DNA of 34,383 nucleotides from Gemmatimonadota bacterium. GTDB taxonomy: Bacteria; Gemmatimonadota; Gemmatimonadetes; Longimicrobiales; Gaopeijiaceae. Where the stretch lies: contig SLDT01000208.1 of the NCBI GenBank assembly GCA_007125125.1, forward strand, positions 1 through 34,383. Direction: 5' to 3'. The notes beneath the pieces are model-generated. The model saw only the letters and a program-made list of their open reading frames with translations, did not search any database and had not been told where the DNA came from. Of the stretch, positions 15,972 to 27,000 are shown piece by piece (position 1 is the stretch's first letter; the number at the start of each line of letters is the position of its first letter). The position numbers and the translations under genes were made by a program.

Positions 15972-18001
15972 GGGACTGCCCTCGTCGCGGGTGAGGCCTC
16001 GGAGGCGACGCCGGATCGCGTGAGGGCGCGGACCCGGTAGAACCAGCCCGCTTCACCACCCGGGTCGAGGAACTCCCGCGCCTCGTCGACGGAGATGATC
16101 TCCGAGACGGGCTCGAAGGCACCCGTCGGGAGGGTTGCCCGGTAGACCCGGTAGCCCACGAGCTCGGGGTGGACGACCCGCTCCCATGCGACGACGACGG
16201 CCGGGCCCGCCGCCGGGGTGCCGACCAGGCGGGCCTCGACATGCCGGGGTGCCGGCGGAGGGGCGGGGTCGCGGAAGGTGACGGCTCCCTCGGCCGGGGC
16301 GCTCTCGTTGCCCGCGAAGTCCACGGCGATCACGGTGTACCGGTACTCCGTTCCGGTCACGAGTCCCGCGGTGTCGCGAACGACGAGTTCGCCACCGTGG
16401 GGCACTTCGTACGCCACGTCGGAGGCCCCGGGATCGGCTGCGAACCGTTCGATGCGGTAGGCGGCGACGTCGAGGGAGGGCCCGGGCGACCAGCGAATCT
16501 CGATCTCGCGCCCGAGGACGGAGCGGAGCTGGAGGGCGGTCGGAGGTGCCGGCGGCTCGTCGTCGGGGATGATGACCTGGACGATGCCGGGTTCGGACTC
16601 GTTGTACGAGAAGTCGACCGCGGTGACGTGGTACGTGTAGGTGAACCCCGGGTTGAGCCCCCCTTCCTCGAAGCCGGTGTCAAGGAAGGCCGGATCGGTG
16701 ATCGCCTCTCGGGTCAGGCGGAGGACCCGGTCGGGATCGTCGCCGCGATAGATGTGGAACCCGAGGAGGTCTTCGTCGTCGGGCGGGATCCACGCGAGCG
16801 AGACCACCCGGTCCTCGATCTCGTGGGTGATCCCGGACGGGGCGGCCGGGGGCGTGACGTCGATGGGCAGCGCCGACATCGCCGTGCTCGGCGGGCTCTC
16901 GAGGCCCCGTGCGTTGATGGCCACGATCCGGTAGAAGTACTGGACCCCACCCCTCACCGTGTCATCGCGCCATCCCGGCGTCGTGGGTGGGATCGGTTCC
17001 TCGTTCAGGGCTTCGAAGGGTTCGCTCAACCCGGTCGAACGTTCGATGCGATATCCGACCACGGACGGTTCGGGCGAGACGGACCAGTCGATCCGGACCG
17101 TTTCCTCTCCGGCCTCGGTCACCACACGGGCGGGCCGGGAGGGGGGCCGGGGGTCGAAGGGCTCGACTTCGATGAGCTCGCTCGCGGGGCCCGTGCGCTG
17201 CGCGAGGTCCACGGGGCGTGCCCGGTACAGGTACCTGCGGTCGTTCACGACGGATGCGTCGAGGAAGGTCGTTGCCGATCCTTCCGATCTCAGGATCGGG
17301 AAGTCCGTCACCCGACGGAAGTCGGACGCGTCCGGCGCGGGGGCTCCGTCGGCCGGGGCATCGGCGCGCTCGAGCGAGAAACCCATGACCAGGTCGGTGT
17401 CGTCGGTCCGGGGCGGGTGGGAAATCGTGATCAGAGCCTGATGATGCCCCGGGGTGCCCTCGAGGGTGAGCGGGAGATCGGGTGCGATGTCCTCGAGCTC
17501 GACGACCCCGGAGAGGGAAGCGGTGGTCTCGGCACCTTCCTGGTCGACGAAGACGACCCTGTACTCCAGGGCGGCCTCGGGAGGGGGGGCCGCGTCGACG
17601 AAGAGCCGGCCCGCGACCTCGGCGGCAGGGCGGCTCAGGATCGACATCGCGCGGGAGGCAAAGGGGTCGGTGTGCAGTCGCCGGACGAGGGATACCTCGT
17701 CGGCCGCTTCGATCGCGCCGAGGAGCCGGGGCAGGTCGCTCCCCAGCCGGGCCGCCGCAGCGTTCGGGTCGAGGACCGGAAGAACCGGTTCCTCGGTGAT
17801 GAGGGTCTCCGCGGCCCCCGGTGTGCCTCGGTAGACCACGAACCCGTAGTGGTCCGCGGGGAGCTCGCCGAGCAGGATGAGCACGGAGTCCTCATGTGCA
17901 ACGAGGAGGATGTCCGCGGCGGACTGGCCCCCGGCCGGGAGGGCCGGGAGCAGGAGGCTCAGCCCGAGGAGGAGTGCGGGAAGGTGGCGGAGTGTCTTCA
18001 T
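15968..18001 (-). CDS. Secreted protein with six fibronectin type III domains
   Basis: The 677-residue protein has a Sec signal peptide (about 1-25, PAGG then Gln). About six FN3-type domains follow, at roughly 30-165, 172-280, 285-382, 385-478, 480-580 and 583-677. They are recognised by Y-R-V/I-E-R/Y-R in the middle strand and the Y-x-Y-R/T-V-x-A-V/I-x-x-x-G-x-E-S ending, for example TYTYHVTAVDFSYNES and EYRYTVIAVDFAGNES. The first domain carries a helical insertion (about 80-125). There is no catalytic domain, sortase motif or T9SS-type C-terminal domain. FN3 arrays serve as extracellular spacers or protein-binding arms. The gene overlaps the giant upstream gene by ATGA (17998-18001) and has a poor Shine-Dalgarno of its own, so its translation should depend on the giant gene, making it a likely binding partner. 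Confidence 0.88.
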   Translation of the reverse strand: MKTLRHLPALLLGLSLLLPALPAGGQSAADILLVAHEDSVLILLGELPADHYGFVVYRGTPGAAETLITEEPVLPVLDPNAAAARLGSDLPRLLGAIEAADEVSLVRRLHTDPFASRAMSILSRPAAEVAGRLFVDAAPPPEAALEYRVVFVDQEGAETTASLSGVVELEDIAPDLPLTLEGTPGHHQALITISHPPRTDDTDLVMGFSLERADAPADGAPAPDASDFRRVTDFPILRSEGSATTFLDASVVNDRRYLYRARPVDLAQRTGPASELIEVEPFDPRPPSRPARVVTEAGEETVRIDWSVSPEPSVVGYRIERSTGLSEPFEALNEEPIPPTTPGWRDDTVRGGVQYFYRIVAINARGLESPPSTAMSALPIDVTPPAAPSGITHEIEDRVVSLAWIPPDDEDLLGFHIYRGDDPDRVLRLTREAITDPAFLDTGFEEGGLNPGFTYTYHVTAVDFSYNESEPGIVQVIIPDDEPPAPPTALQLRSVLGREIEIRWSPGPSLDVAAYRIERFAADPGASDVAYEVPHGGELVVRDTAGLVTGTEYRYTVIAVDFAGNESAPAEGAVTFRDPAPPPAPRHVEARLVGTPAAGPAVVVAWERVVHPELVGYRVYRATLPTGAFEPVSEIISVDEAREFLDPGGEAGWFYRVRALTRSGVASEASPATRAVP

Positions 18002-21000
18002 CGCGCTGTGAATATCCAGGTGGTTGCCTGCCCGGGAAGGTTTGCACCATTCACCGTGCGGAGGCGAAGCACGTAGCGTTGGCGAGGTTCGAGGAGATCC
18101 TGGAGTCGTCCGATCCGTCCGGTGTACGTGCCGGTGCCCGTGTTCGTCACCGAGCCTCCGGCGAGGGGAGTGCCCAAAAGAGCTGTGATCAGCTCGGGAT
18201 CCGTGACCGGCCCGTCCTCGATGCCGAGGTCGCCGGCCCGATCCGGAAGGGCGAAGAGCGCGTACTGGTGGTGGCCGCGGCGAAGACCGGAGTGGGGGTC
18301 GTCCGGTGCCAGCACATCGAGCTCCAGGCCCACCGGAAGGTCCGAAGCATCGCCGCTCCCCATCATGATCCGGAGGGACCGGATCGAGGGCGTCGGAGGC
18401 GGCGAGCCGTCGATGAGCAGGGGCCCCGACGACGAGACCGCCGAGACTCCCTGGCCGTTTCGCACGCGGACATCCACGTAGTAGCGTGTGCCGTCGGGCC
18501 CCGCGGGGAGGGGAATGTCGATCGCCCGGCCCGTGGGTGCCGAGAGCCAGTCGGCCACTCCGGGGAAGTCGCGGACGACCTCACCTGCGGCGGTCCGGAT
18601 CCTGTACTCGAGGCTCGCGATTCCGGATTCGGGGTCGACCGCGCGATCGAGGATCTCGACCCGGATCGCGGGCGCGGCACTCCGCGTCTCCGTCGCACCG
18701 TCGAGGCGGGTTCGCGTCTCGGAAACCGGTGCCTGTTCGATGCAGAAGATCGGCGCGAGGGGAGCCGTTGGATCCAGCACCCGAAAGCTGCGGGTGACCG
18801 GAAGGCTCCAGGCCCCGGCACCGTTCTGCGCCGCGACGGCCAGGTGGAGGGTCCGATCATAGTCCAGCGGTGCGTTGGCTTCGCCCAGGGCGAGCTCGGA
18901 GCTCCCCGAGCCGATCGGGTTCCATCCCTCGCCCCGATAGGGGCCGGGGGGCGTGTCGGCCGTGACGGCCCAGACGTAACCTCGGACCCCGCTCTCCGGG
19001 TCGGCGGCCGTGGGGAGGCCGATCGTGATGGCCGGGGGCACCCGCTCGGGCGTGCGGCCGCCCGAGGGGAGGAGCGGCGAGAAGGTCACCGTCGTGAGGT
19101 CCGCATCCATCTCCTCGTCGGGCTGGACCGGGTGGAAGGGCGCCGGGTCCCCGAGGGGGCATGCTTCGAACGCCCCCGCATTCAGCGCGCCGAAATCGGA
19201 TGCGAGTTCCCGAGCCTCCCGGTCGAGGGCTTCGAGGAGCGGAGGGAGTTCACCCGAGAGGTCGGATTCGTCGTCCGAAGCCCCCGAGCCGGAGAAGACG
19301 GGGGGGGTGGGGTCATGGCGAAGGGGGACCGACTGCCGGACCGCACTCCAGACCCCGTTGCCGGCCTGGGCACGAGCGTAGATGATGTTCGACTCGTCGG
19401 TTCGGAGGGGGAGCCCGTGAACGGCCAGCTCCGTGCGTCCGCCGACCGAAGTCCACCCGCGAACGGCGGTCGTGTCGGACGCCGTCCCGACGGCGTACTC
19501 GATGTCCACGATGCCGCTCTCCGCGTGGAAGGCGCCCTGGAGCCGGAGCTCGAGTCGCTCGGCATTCGTGACCCAGTGGCCGTCCGGGCTCGATGACCAC
19601 TCGTCGTCTCCCACCCGGAAGCGGGGGGAGGGTGGCGAAGGGGCGTGGGAGGGCACGTTCAGGGAGATGCTGGATCCAGCATCGGAGACTGCGATCCCGC
19701 TCTCCCATGCCACCTCATAGGTGGTCAGCCCCACACCCATGAACCCGGCACCACCCCGTGCTCCGGAGCGGAAGGTCCGAGTCATGCTGCCCGAATAGTC
19801 CCGTTCGGGAATGAGGGTGTATCGGGTCCGAAGTGGCCGGCGGCCGCTCGAGAGCAGGCCGGTGGGATGCTGACCGATGAACCCCATGCCCGGACCGGCG
19901 CCACCGATGCGGTTGTCGACGAGGTACTCGTGGATGGCGCCAGGATGGGAGGCAGTGATCTCGAGGGCCTCCCTGTATCCGTAACCGCCGGACCCCAGGG
20001 CATGAACCCTCACGCTGGCGTCGGTGATCACCGGCACGGCGAGCGCTCTTTCGAGGAGGTGCATCCGGGTCGCGGCCCGCTCCTGCTCACCTGCGAGGGT
20101 GGCCTCGTCGCCGTAGGCGGGGAGAAGCGCGGCATACCGGTCATAGAGATCGTAGAGCGTTCCGGTGAGCCTTGCACGTTCGATCTGGAGCCTGGCGATC
20201 TCGATCGTCAGGGGCTCGAGGTGGCTCCGGACCGGTCCCGGAGCGGCATCGAGCGCACGCCGCACCTCGGCGAACTCCGGGGCGTATCGGGCATCCGCGG
20301 CTTCGAGCCCGGCCCTCGGGACTTCGATCCAGAGCTGAACTCCGAGGTCCATGGCGGCATCATGCCACCAGACGGCGTCCTCGGTCGGGACACTCGAGGA
20401 CTCGAGTTCCGAGAGGATGGCCGGGTTCTCGGTCCAGGCCGCGAGAATACCGGCGCGTCCGAGCGCGAGGGCGCGCAGGCCGTCGGGGCCCTGCGTCTGC
20501 TGCACCTCCGTCGTCCGCTGCAGAAGGAGGTCGCGGACAGGCTCCCTCGCCTCGATGAGGCTCGCAACGACCCCTCGGTTGCGGTCCTGCTCGTCGAGGA
20601 GGAGTGCGCCCCAGAGTGCGTAGAGGATGCTGCTGGTCTCGAGGAGGTCTGCATGGAGCTGCGCGAAGTGGAGAATTCCCTCCGAGCTCTCGTCCCCGAG
20701 CGCACGTTCCACGGCGAGCAGGCTCTCGTCGAGTTCCCGGGTGATGTTGCCCAGTTCCTGCACGAGCGCGCGAGTTTCGGCCTCGTAGGCTGTCATCGCC
20801 TGCCGACTCTCCTCGGCCGCGGCAGCGTCGACCTGGAAACCCGGACCCGAGACAAGGGTGCGCGTCTCGCGCCCTTCGGCGTCGGTTCCTGCCTGGGTCC
20901 GGGGTGGTTCGAATGAGACGCCGCCCAGGGGGCTGCCGGGCCAGTCCAGCCGGGAGGCCTGCTCGATCTGCAGGAGCTCGGTGCGGATCTCGGCGATTCG

Positions 21001-24000
21001 CTCGAGCACCGGTTCGCGGAGTGTGGCGATTTCTCCGAGCGTGGCCTCGATCGCCTGTTCGTACCCCTGATTGTCGAGCTTGTATGCGGCGGTCTTGGAG
21101 TGTACCGGGAAGAGTGTCTGGAACCAGCGGAAGTGACGGTCAAGACCCCCACCGGACGGGTTGCCCTCGACGGCGATCGCCTCGTCGATCGTCGCGTCGA
21201 AGGTCTCGGAGTCGAGGGCCCCGACCCGGGCGAAGGCCTCGGCGAGCTCCTCCTCGGAGGGGCGCAGCACCGTTGCAGCCGGACGCGCCTGCGCCATCTC
21301 GTCTTCGATCGAACTCCTCGAGCTCGCCATGGCGGTGCGTACCGAGTTGGCCCGTCCGATGATCTCGTCGAGCACGGGATCCGATCCGAAGCCTCCCGTA
21401 ATGCCGCTGCTCGCGATCTTGGCCCAGACGTTCGCGTCTCGACACCCGAGGAAGACGACGCATCCCTCGACCAACGCGCCCCCGTAGATGAGCGGCCCGC
21501 TGAGAAGGGCGCCGCGGAGGGTCCCCGAGGCGGAGATCGCATTGCCCAGGATCCCGGCCTGCACCATCGCCTCGAAGTAGGCACCGAGGTCCTGTGCCTG
21601 TCCCCCGTATTCCCGCTGGAACCATGCAGCGACCTCGACTTCGCCGCTCGCGCGGGCGATCCAGAGGTCGAGCTCGGCAAAGATCGAGCCCCCGACGAGG
21701 AGCCCCGGCGGACCCACGTAGAACTCGACGTCTCCTTCGAGCACCCGCATGTAGTTGAGGGCGCCTCCACCACTCAGCCCCCAGGCATTCGGCCCATAGA
21801 TGAAGATCTCCGTCCAGCCCGAACCATCCACGAGGGGGGCCAGGTCGACCCGGAGGTCGAGGTTCCCCTCGAGGTAGGCCTGGCGAAAGCCCATCTCGAT
21901 GTCGAGCGTGCCCCCGATCGGAGGGGAGTCGGGCGAGCTGCCCACACCCGCGCTCGAAAGGGCACCCGTGGCCACGGAGAGGAGCTCCACCTCACCCTGG
22001 ATCCTCGCCTGGGCCTCGCTCGCGGTCAGGAGAACGCGACCGGAGGCCACCGACTCGTCCACGATCTGAGCACCGGCATAGACCATTGCGGTGAACCGGC
22101 CGGTAGGGAGGCCGCTCGATGATTCCACGGGCGTTTCCACAGACGATCCCATGGCCTGACTCTGGACCCAGGCGAGATGCTCTTCCCGGGGGTTGAAGAG
22201 AATCCCGCCTCCGATCCGGTTCAGGGAGAAGGGGGGAGCGAGAGGGATCACCGCATCGAGCGCAACGAAGAGACCGGCCCGCGGTGTCACCTGGGGTTCC
22301 ACCTCGATGATGCCCACGAGCGCCGCTCCGGCCGCGCCGAAGAGGGACGCATCCGCGGCAAGCATCAGCTCGAAGCCCCGGCCCCGCTGAAAGTAGCGGA
22401 GGTCGGCACTCGCTTCGAGGAGGTTCGGAAGCGAGAGTTCGGCCTCGAGGACGACGAAGGCGACCTCGCCGTCCTGGTCCCGGTAGAAGAGTACCTCGTC
22501 GACGCCTCCTGCGAAGTCGAGCTCCATGAGGTGGATACCCCCTCCAAACCGGAGGTACGAGGTGACGTCAATGTCGACCCTGCCCGCTGCGGCGACAGCG
22601 GCATCCCCCGAGGGGATCGCACCGCTGCTCACCTGAATCGTGGTCGGCTCGCTCGAGAACCCGAACTCTTCGAGGTTGAGGCCGACGACCCCCCCGACGG
22701 TGAGTTCGCCACCGGCAACCCCGGAGGCGTTGAAGCCGACCTGGGCCGCGCTGTTGATCCGGAAGTCCTGGAACTGCAGTCCGCCTTCGACCGCAGGGAG
22801 CGCAACCCGAAGCTCGCCACCGAAGCCCAGCTCGAAGGATTGACTCGTCGACGCCATCGAGACATCCGTTACGCTCAGTGCCACGAGGTCGTAGTCGAAC
22901 TCGAATGCGCTCGGGAGCGAGACGTTGCCCCAGGTCACCGTGCCGTCGAAGCCGATCCGGAGGCCGGGAAGAACGGTTCCTCCGGACCTTCGTCCGATGG
23001 CGATCCGGTTCTCCTCGCGGTTTCCGAGGTAGAGGTCCGCGACCGCCTGCACCGAGCTCGTCGCACCGTCCCCGAAGTCCAGGTCGAGTCCGACATAGCG
23101 AAGTTGCGTCCGCACCGGCGAGCTCCCCGGGAGCGCCGCTTCGAGGCTGACGGGCTCGTCCAGGACCACGACCTGGCCTCCTCCCTCGACGGTGCCGTCC
23201 GGCTGAATCGCGATGTTCACGCGCTGAACTCCCTCGCCCGCACCCTCCGGCCCCGGAATCGGCGCCGGGAGGGTCAGGTCGAAGGCAGTCTCCAGGATCG
23301 CGTCGGCGATGCCGAGCTCGGCCAGGACCAGGACCTCGGGAACGATCGGCAGTGGCTCGGAGAGAAGCGACGCCTCCGTGAGCGAGATCTGCCCACGCGT
23401 GTCGACCCGCAGCCCCCGGAACGAGGCCTCCTGGGGAACGAAGGCGAGGCGGATCGATCCGGACATCGTCAGGGCCAGACCGCCTTCCTCGAGCACCTCG
23501 AGGGTGAGCGGCGGTGAGCCGTCATCGCCACCGAGGGTGAGGGTGCTGCCGAAGAGCCCGAACTGCTGGGCCGTCTCGACGGTGACGGCCGCGAGATGCA
23601 CGCCCGAGCGGTCGAAGCGGATCCCGGGCACCGTCAGCTCGAAGCTCTCCGAGAAGGCCGGGAATCCGAGCACACCCGACACCCGGAGGTCGAAGTCGCT
23701 CTCGGTGAAGCCGAGCTGCAGTGCCGGCTCGCCCCCGATCGGAAGCGGGTCGAAGCGTGCCACGCCCAGCGGAAGCCGAGCGCTCGCGGCTCCGGACGAG
23801 AAGGCGGCCTCGAGGGTGCCGTCCGTCGAGAGCGCGCCGGAGAATCGAAGGGGCTCGGGCGGGCTCTGTCCATCGCTGAAGAGCGGAAGGTCGACCCGGC
23901 CGGCCAGCTCCACGGCCGACGCATCGAAGTCGGCGCGGACACCCTCCATCACGAAGGCGGCGTGCCCGAAGTCGAGGGCTCCGAGGCCGTCTCCGGGACC

Positions 24001-27000
24001 GCCCGTGCCCTCGAGGCTACCCCACTCGACCCTGCCGGAGAGCCCGTCGGGGGTGAGCGAAACCTCGTCCCAGTCCAGCTCCATGTCGTCGAGGATTCCG
24101 GGGAGCATGACTCGCCCGCCGAGGGTCAGTCGATACCCGGACCCCGCGTCGACCCAGGCCACCGACCGGACGTCGAGGGGCAGGCCGAGGGGAGTGAGAT
24201 CGAAGAGGGGCTCGCTCCCGGGGTTGCCTCCCGTGGCCCGGAGTTCCCCCTGGACCAGGGCGAAGGTTGCCGGGTTCACCAGGACATCGAGGTCGATCGT
24301 CACGGAGGGCGGGGAGCCCGTCCCGGCCAGGGAGGGGATCACGAGCGCGATGTCGGAGCCGACGATCCGCAACCCCCCGTCGTCGGGCAGCGCTTCAACC
24401 AGGGGCTCGTCGGTCGCGGGCGATCGGAGCTGAAGGTAGGCCACGGACTCGGTCGGCAGCCCGATACGCGCGGGGAGGGCGACGGTCCCGAACAGGTCGC
24501 CCGGCCAGAACCCCGAGGCATCGAGGTAGGCGACTTCGCTCCCCTCGAGGAGGAACCCTGCCCGACCATCCGTCACGGACATCGGGTCGAGGGCGAGCTG
24601 AAGCTCGGGCGAGAGGGCGAGGCCGAGTTCCGCGAGCGACTCGCCCCCGAAGGTGATCGCGGCCGAGCCTTCGCCCAGGAGCCGGAGTCCATCGGGGTCG
24701 AGCACGACGCCCGCCGGGGCGACCATGCGCAGCCCGTCGGTCGAGGCTTCCCGGGGAGCGTCCGGGTGGCGCAGAGACCAGGAGAGTGCACCCGCGCCGA
24801 TCCCGGCATCGAGCGCCACGGCGGCGCCCAGGGTCGCCGAGCCCGAGGTGATCGCGAAGGACGGAAGCGCAAAGGTGAGGGCATCGAAGGCCACGGAGAC
24901 CTCCGAATCGTCACCGAGCGGGATGCGGCCGGAGCCCGCAAAGTGGAATCCCTCACCATCCAGTCGGGCGTCGTCCACGACGAGGCGCACAAGGGGGGAG
25001 GTCGATCCGACGGGAAGGTCCCAGGCGAAGGCCTCGCTGACCCCGATGGAGCCTTCGACGATCGTGCCATTCAGGAGGTCCACGACGAGGGAGCCGGGAC
25101 TCGTCACCGACTCTCCCGGCGCTGGGGCCGGAAGCACGAGCGCACCATCGAGGGCGAGCGCAGCCGTCGTTCCCCCGGGACCGCGGCCGAACTCGAGGAC
25201 CGATGTCTCCACCGTCACCGCCAAGGGCCCGAAGCGAAGCGGGCAGGCCGGTACGACCCCTTCGGCCCGTCCCGTCAGCGTGCCGTCGCCTTCGAGCTCG
25301 AACCAGGCGCCGGGAAGCGCCTCCGGTGCCCCGTCGTCGGCCGGACATTGAAGGGAGGTCGGCCGGAGCCAGCTCCCCGATGTCTCCAGACGCACCACCT
25401 GCTCACCCCCCTCATCGGCGAGCTCACCCCGGAAGTGTTCGAGCTCGAGTGCGAGCCCTCCGGAACCCAGCGGGAGCACGAGAGGGGTGAGATAGGAGCG
25501 GGGCTCGATCGTGCCGGTCACCCTTCCTCCCTCCCAGGTCGCCTCGAGCACCGAGAGGCGGAGGTCGGCGAGCGCCTCCGGGGCCGCCGGGCCGGGGGTG
25601 AGCTCGAGGTCCATCGTCATCCTCCATGCGGCCGGCCACCCTTCGCGGAAGAGATCCCACGCCACCTGCTCCGAGCGGGCCGCGAGGGGCCGGACGCGGA
25701 AGTCGCCGAGCGCGAAGGCCGGGGTGTCGAGCTCTCCCAGGGACAGGGCCGGGATCACGAGACCGTCCGGGGTGACTCGCACGTCACGCGCGGGGGGGAG
25801 CTCGAGCTCCTCGACGGCAGGCTGCACCCCGAGGTCCACGAGGAGCTCGAAGTCCCAGCCCGCCTCCCGGGACCAGGCGATCCGCGGAACGCGCAGCCCG
25901 GCAAGGGAGATCCGTACCGGTCCCAGGTCGAAACGGGTTTCCGGATCGTCCATCCCCGCGGGCGCGGCCTCGATCTCCACGGCCTCGAGCCCGGCGGCGC
26001 TCGCGCGCAGGGTGAGCCCCGTCCGGTGGGGGTCTCCCTCGCCTGCCCCGAGCGCCAGGGCGCCCGCGACATCGATGCTCCAGCTTCCCCCTCCCGAGAG
26101 AAGGTCGACCTGGAAGTCGCCGGTGAAGGACCCTCCCTCGAAGGCGACGCGCTCCGACCCCTCGACCAGGGGCAGGACGAGGTCGGCTCCACCCTCCGTG
26201 ACTCCGGTCAGGATCCCGCCTTCCGTGATCCGGAGGCGGGTGCTTCCCGGCGCACCGAGAGGCTCGCCCACGAGTTGAAGCCCACCCACGAGCTCGAGCG
26301 CTCCCCCCCCGTCGCCGGCTGCGAAGACGAGCGAGTCCGCCGCGATCGGCAGACCGAGCGCCTCCATCCCGAGAGGGTCCTGGACTCCGCCCGCAGGATC
26401 GACCAGCCCCACGCGCACCTCGCCCTCGATCGGGACCATCCGGTCGGCATCGAGGAGGAGTTCGAGCTCCACCGAAAGCATGGGCGGCACACCACTTTGG
26501 CCGTCCGGCCCCGGGAAGGCCGGGAGCACGAGGGGCACACCCTCGCCCGGACGCGACCGGAGTTCGACGCCCCGGTCCGTCGTGTTCACCTCCACCCTCG
26601 GCGTTCCATCCGGATCGCGAAGCTCGAGGAAGGCCACCGCCTCGGAGGGAAGGGGGAGCCTCTCCGGAAGGATCCCCGCGCCGAGCTCCGCGAAGTTGAC
26701 GTGGAACCCCTGCCGATCGATGTGCGCCACCCCGACGCCGCCGCGCCGGAGGTCGACCCGTCCGGCCTCGACCGCCGGAGGGGCCAGGGCCAGGAGGAAG
26801 GCATCGTCGAAGACCGCATCAATCTCGGCCAGCTCTCGTCCCTCGAGGACGAGGCCGGCCTCGGCGGCACCGGACACGCGCAACCCCGTCCCGTCGAGCG
26901 TTGCCTCGTCCGGGACCACGAGACGGACCCCGGAAGCCACGTCGAAGGGGGCATCCGCGGCGGCGGTGCCCCAGCGCAGGGGCCTCGCCCCGGCATCCGC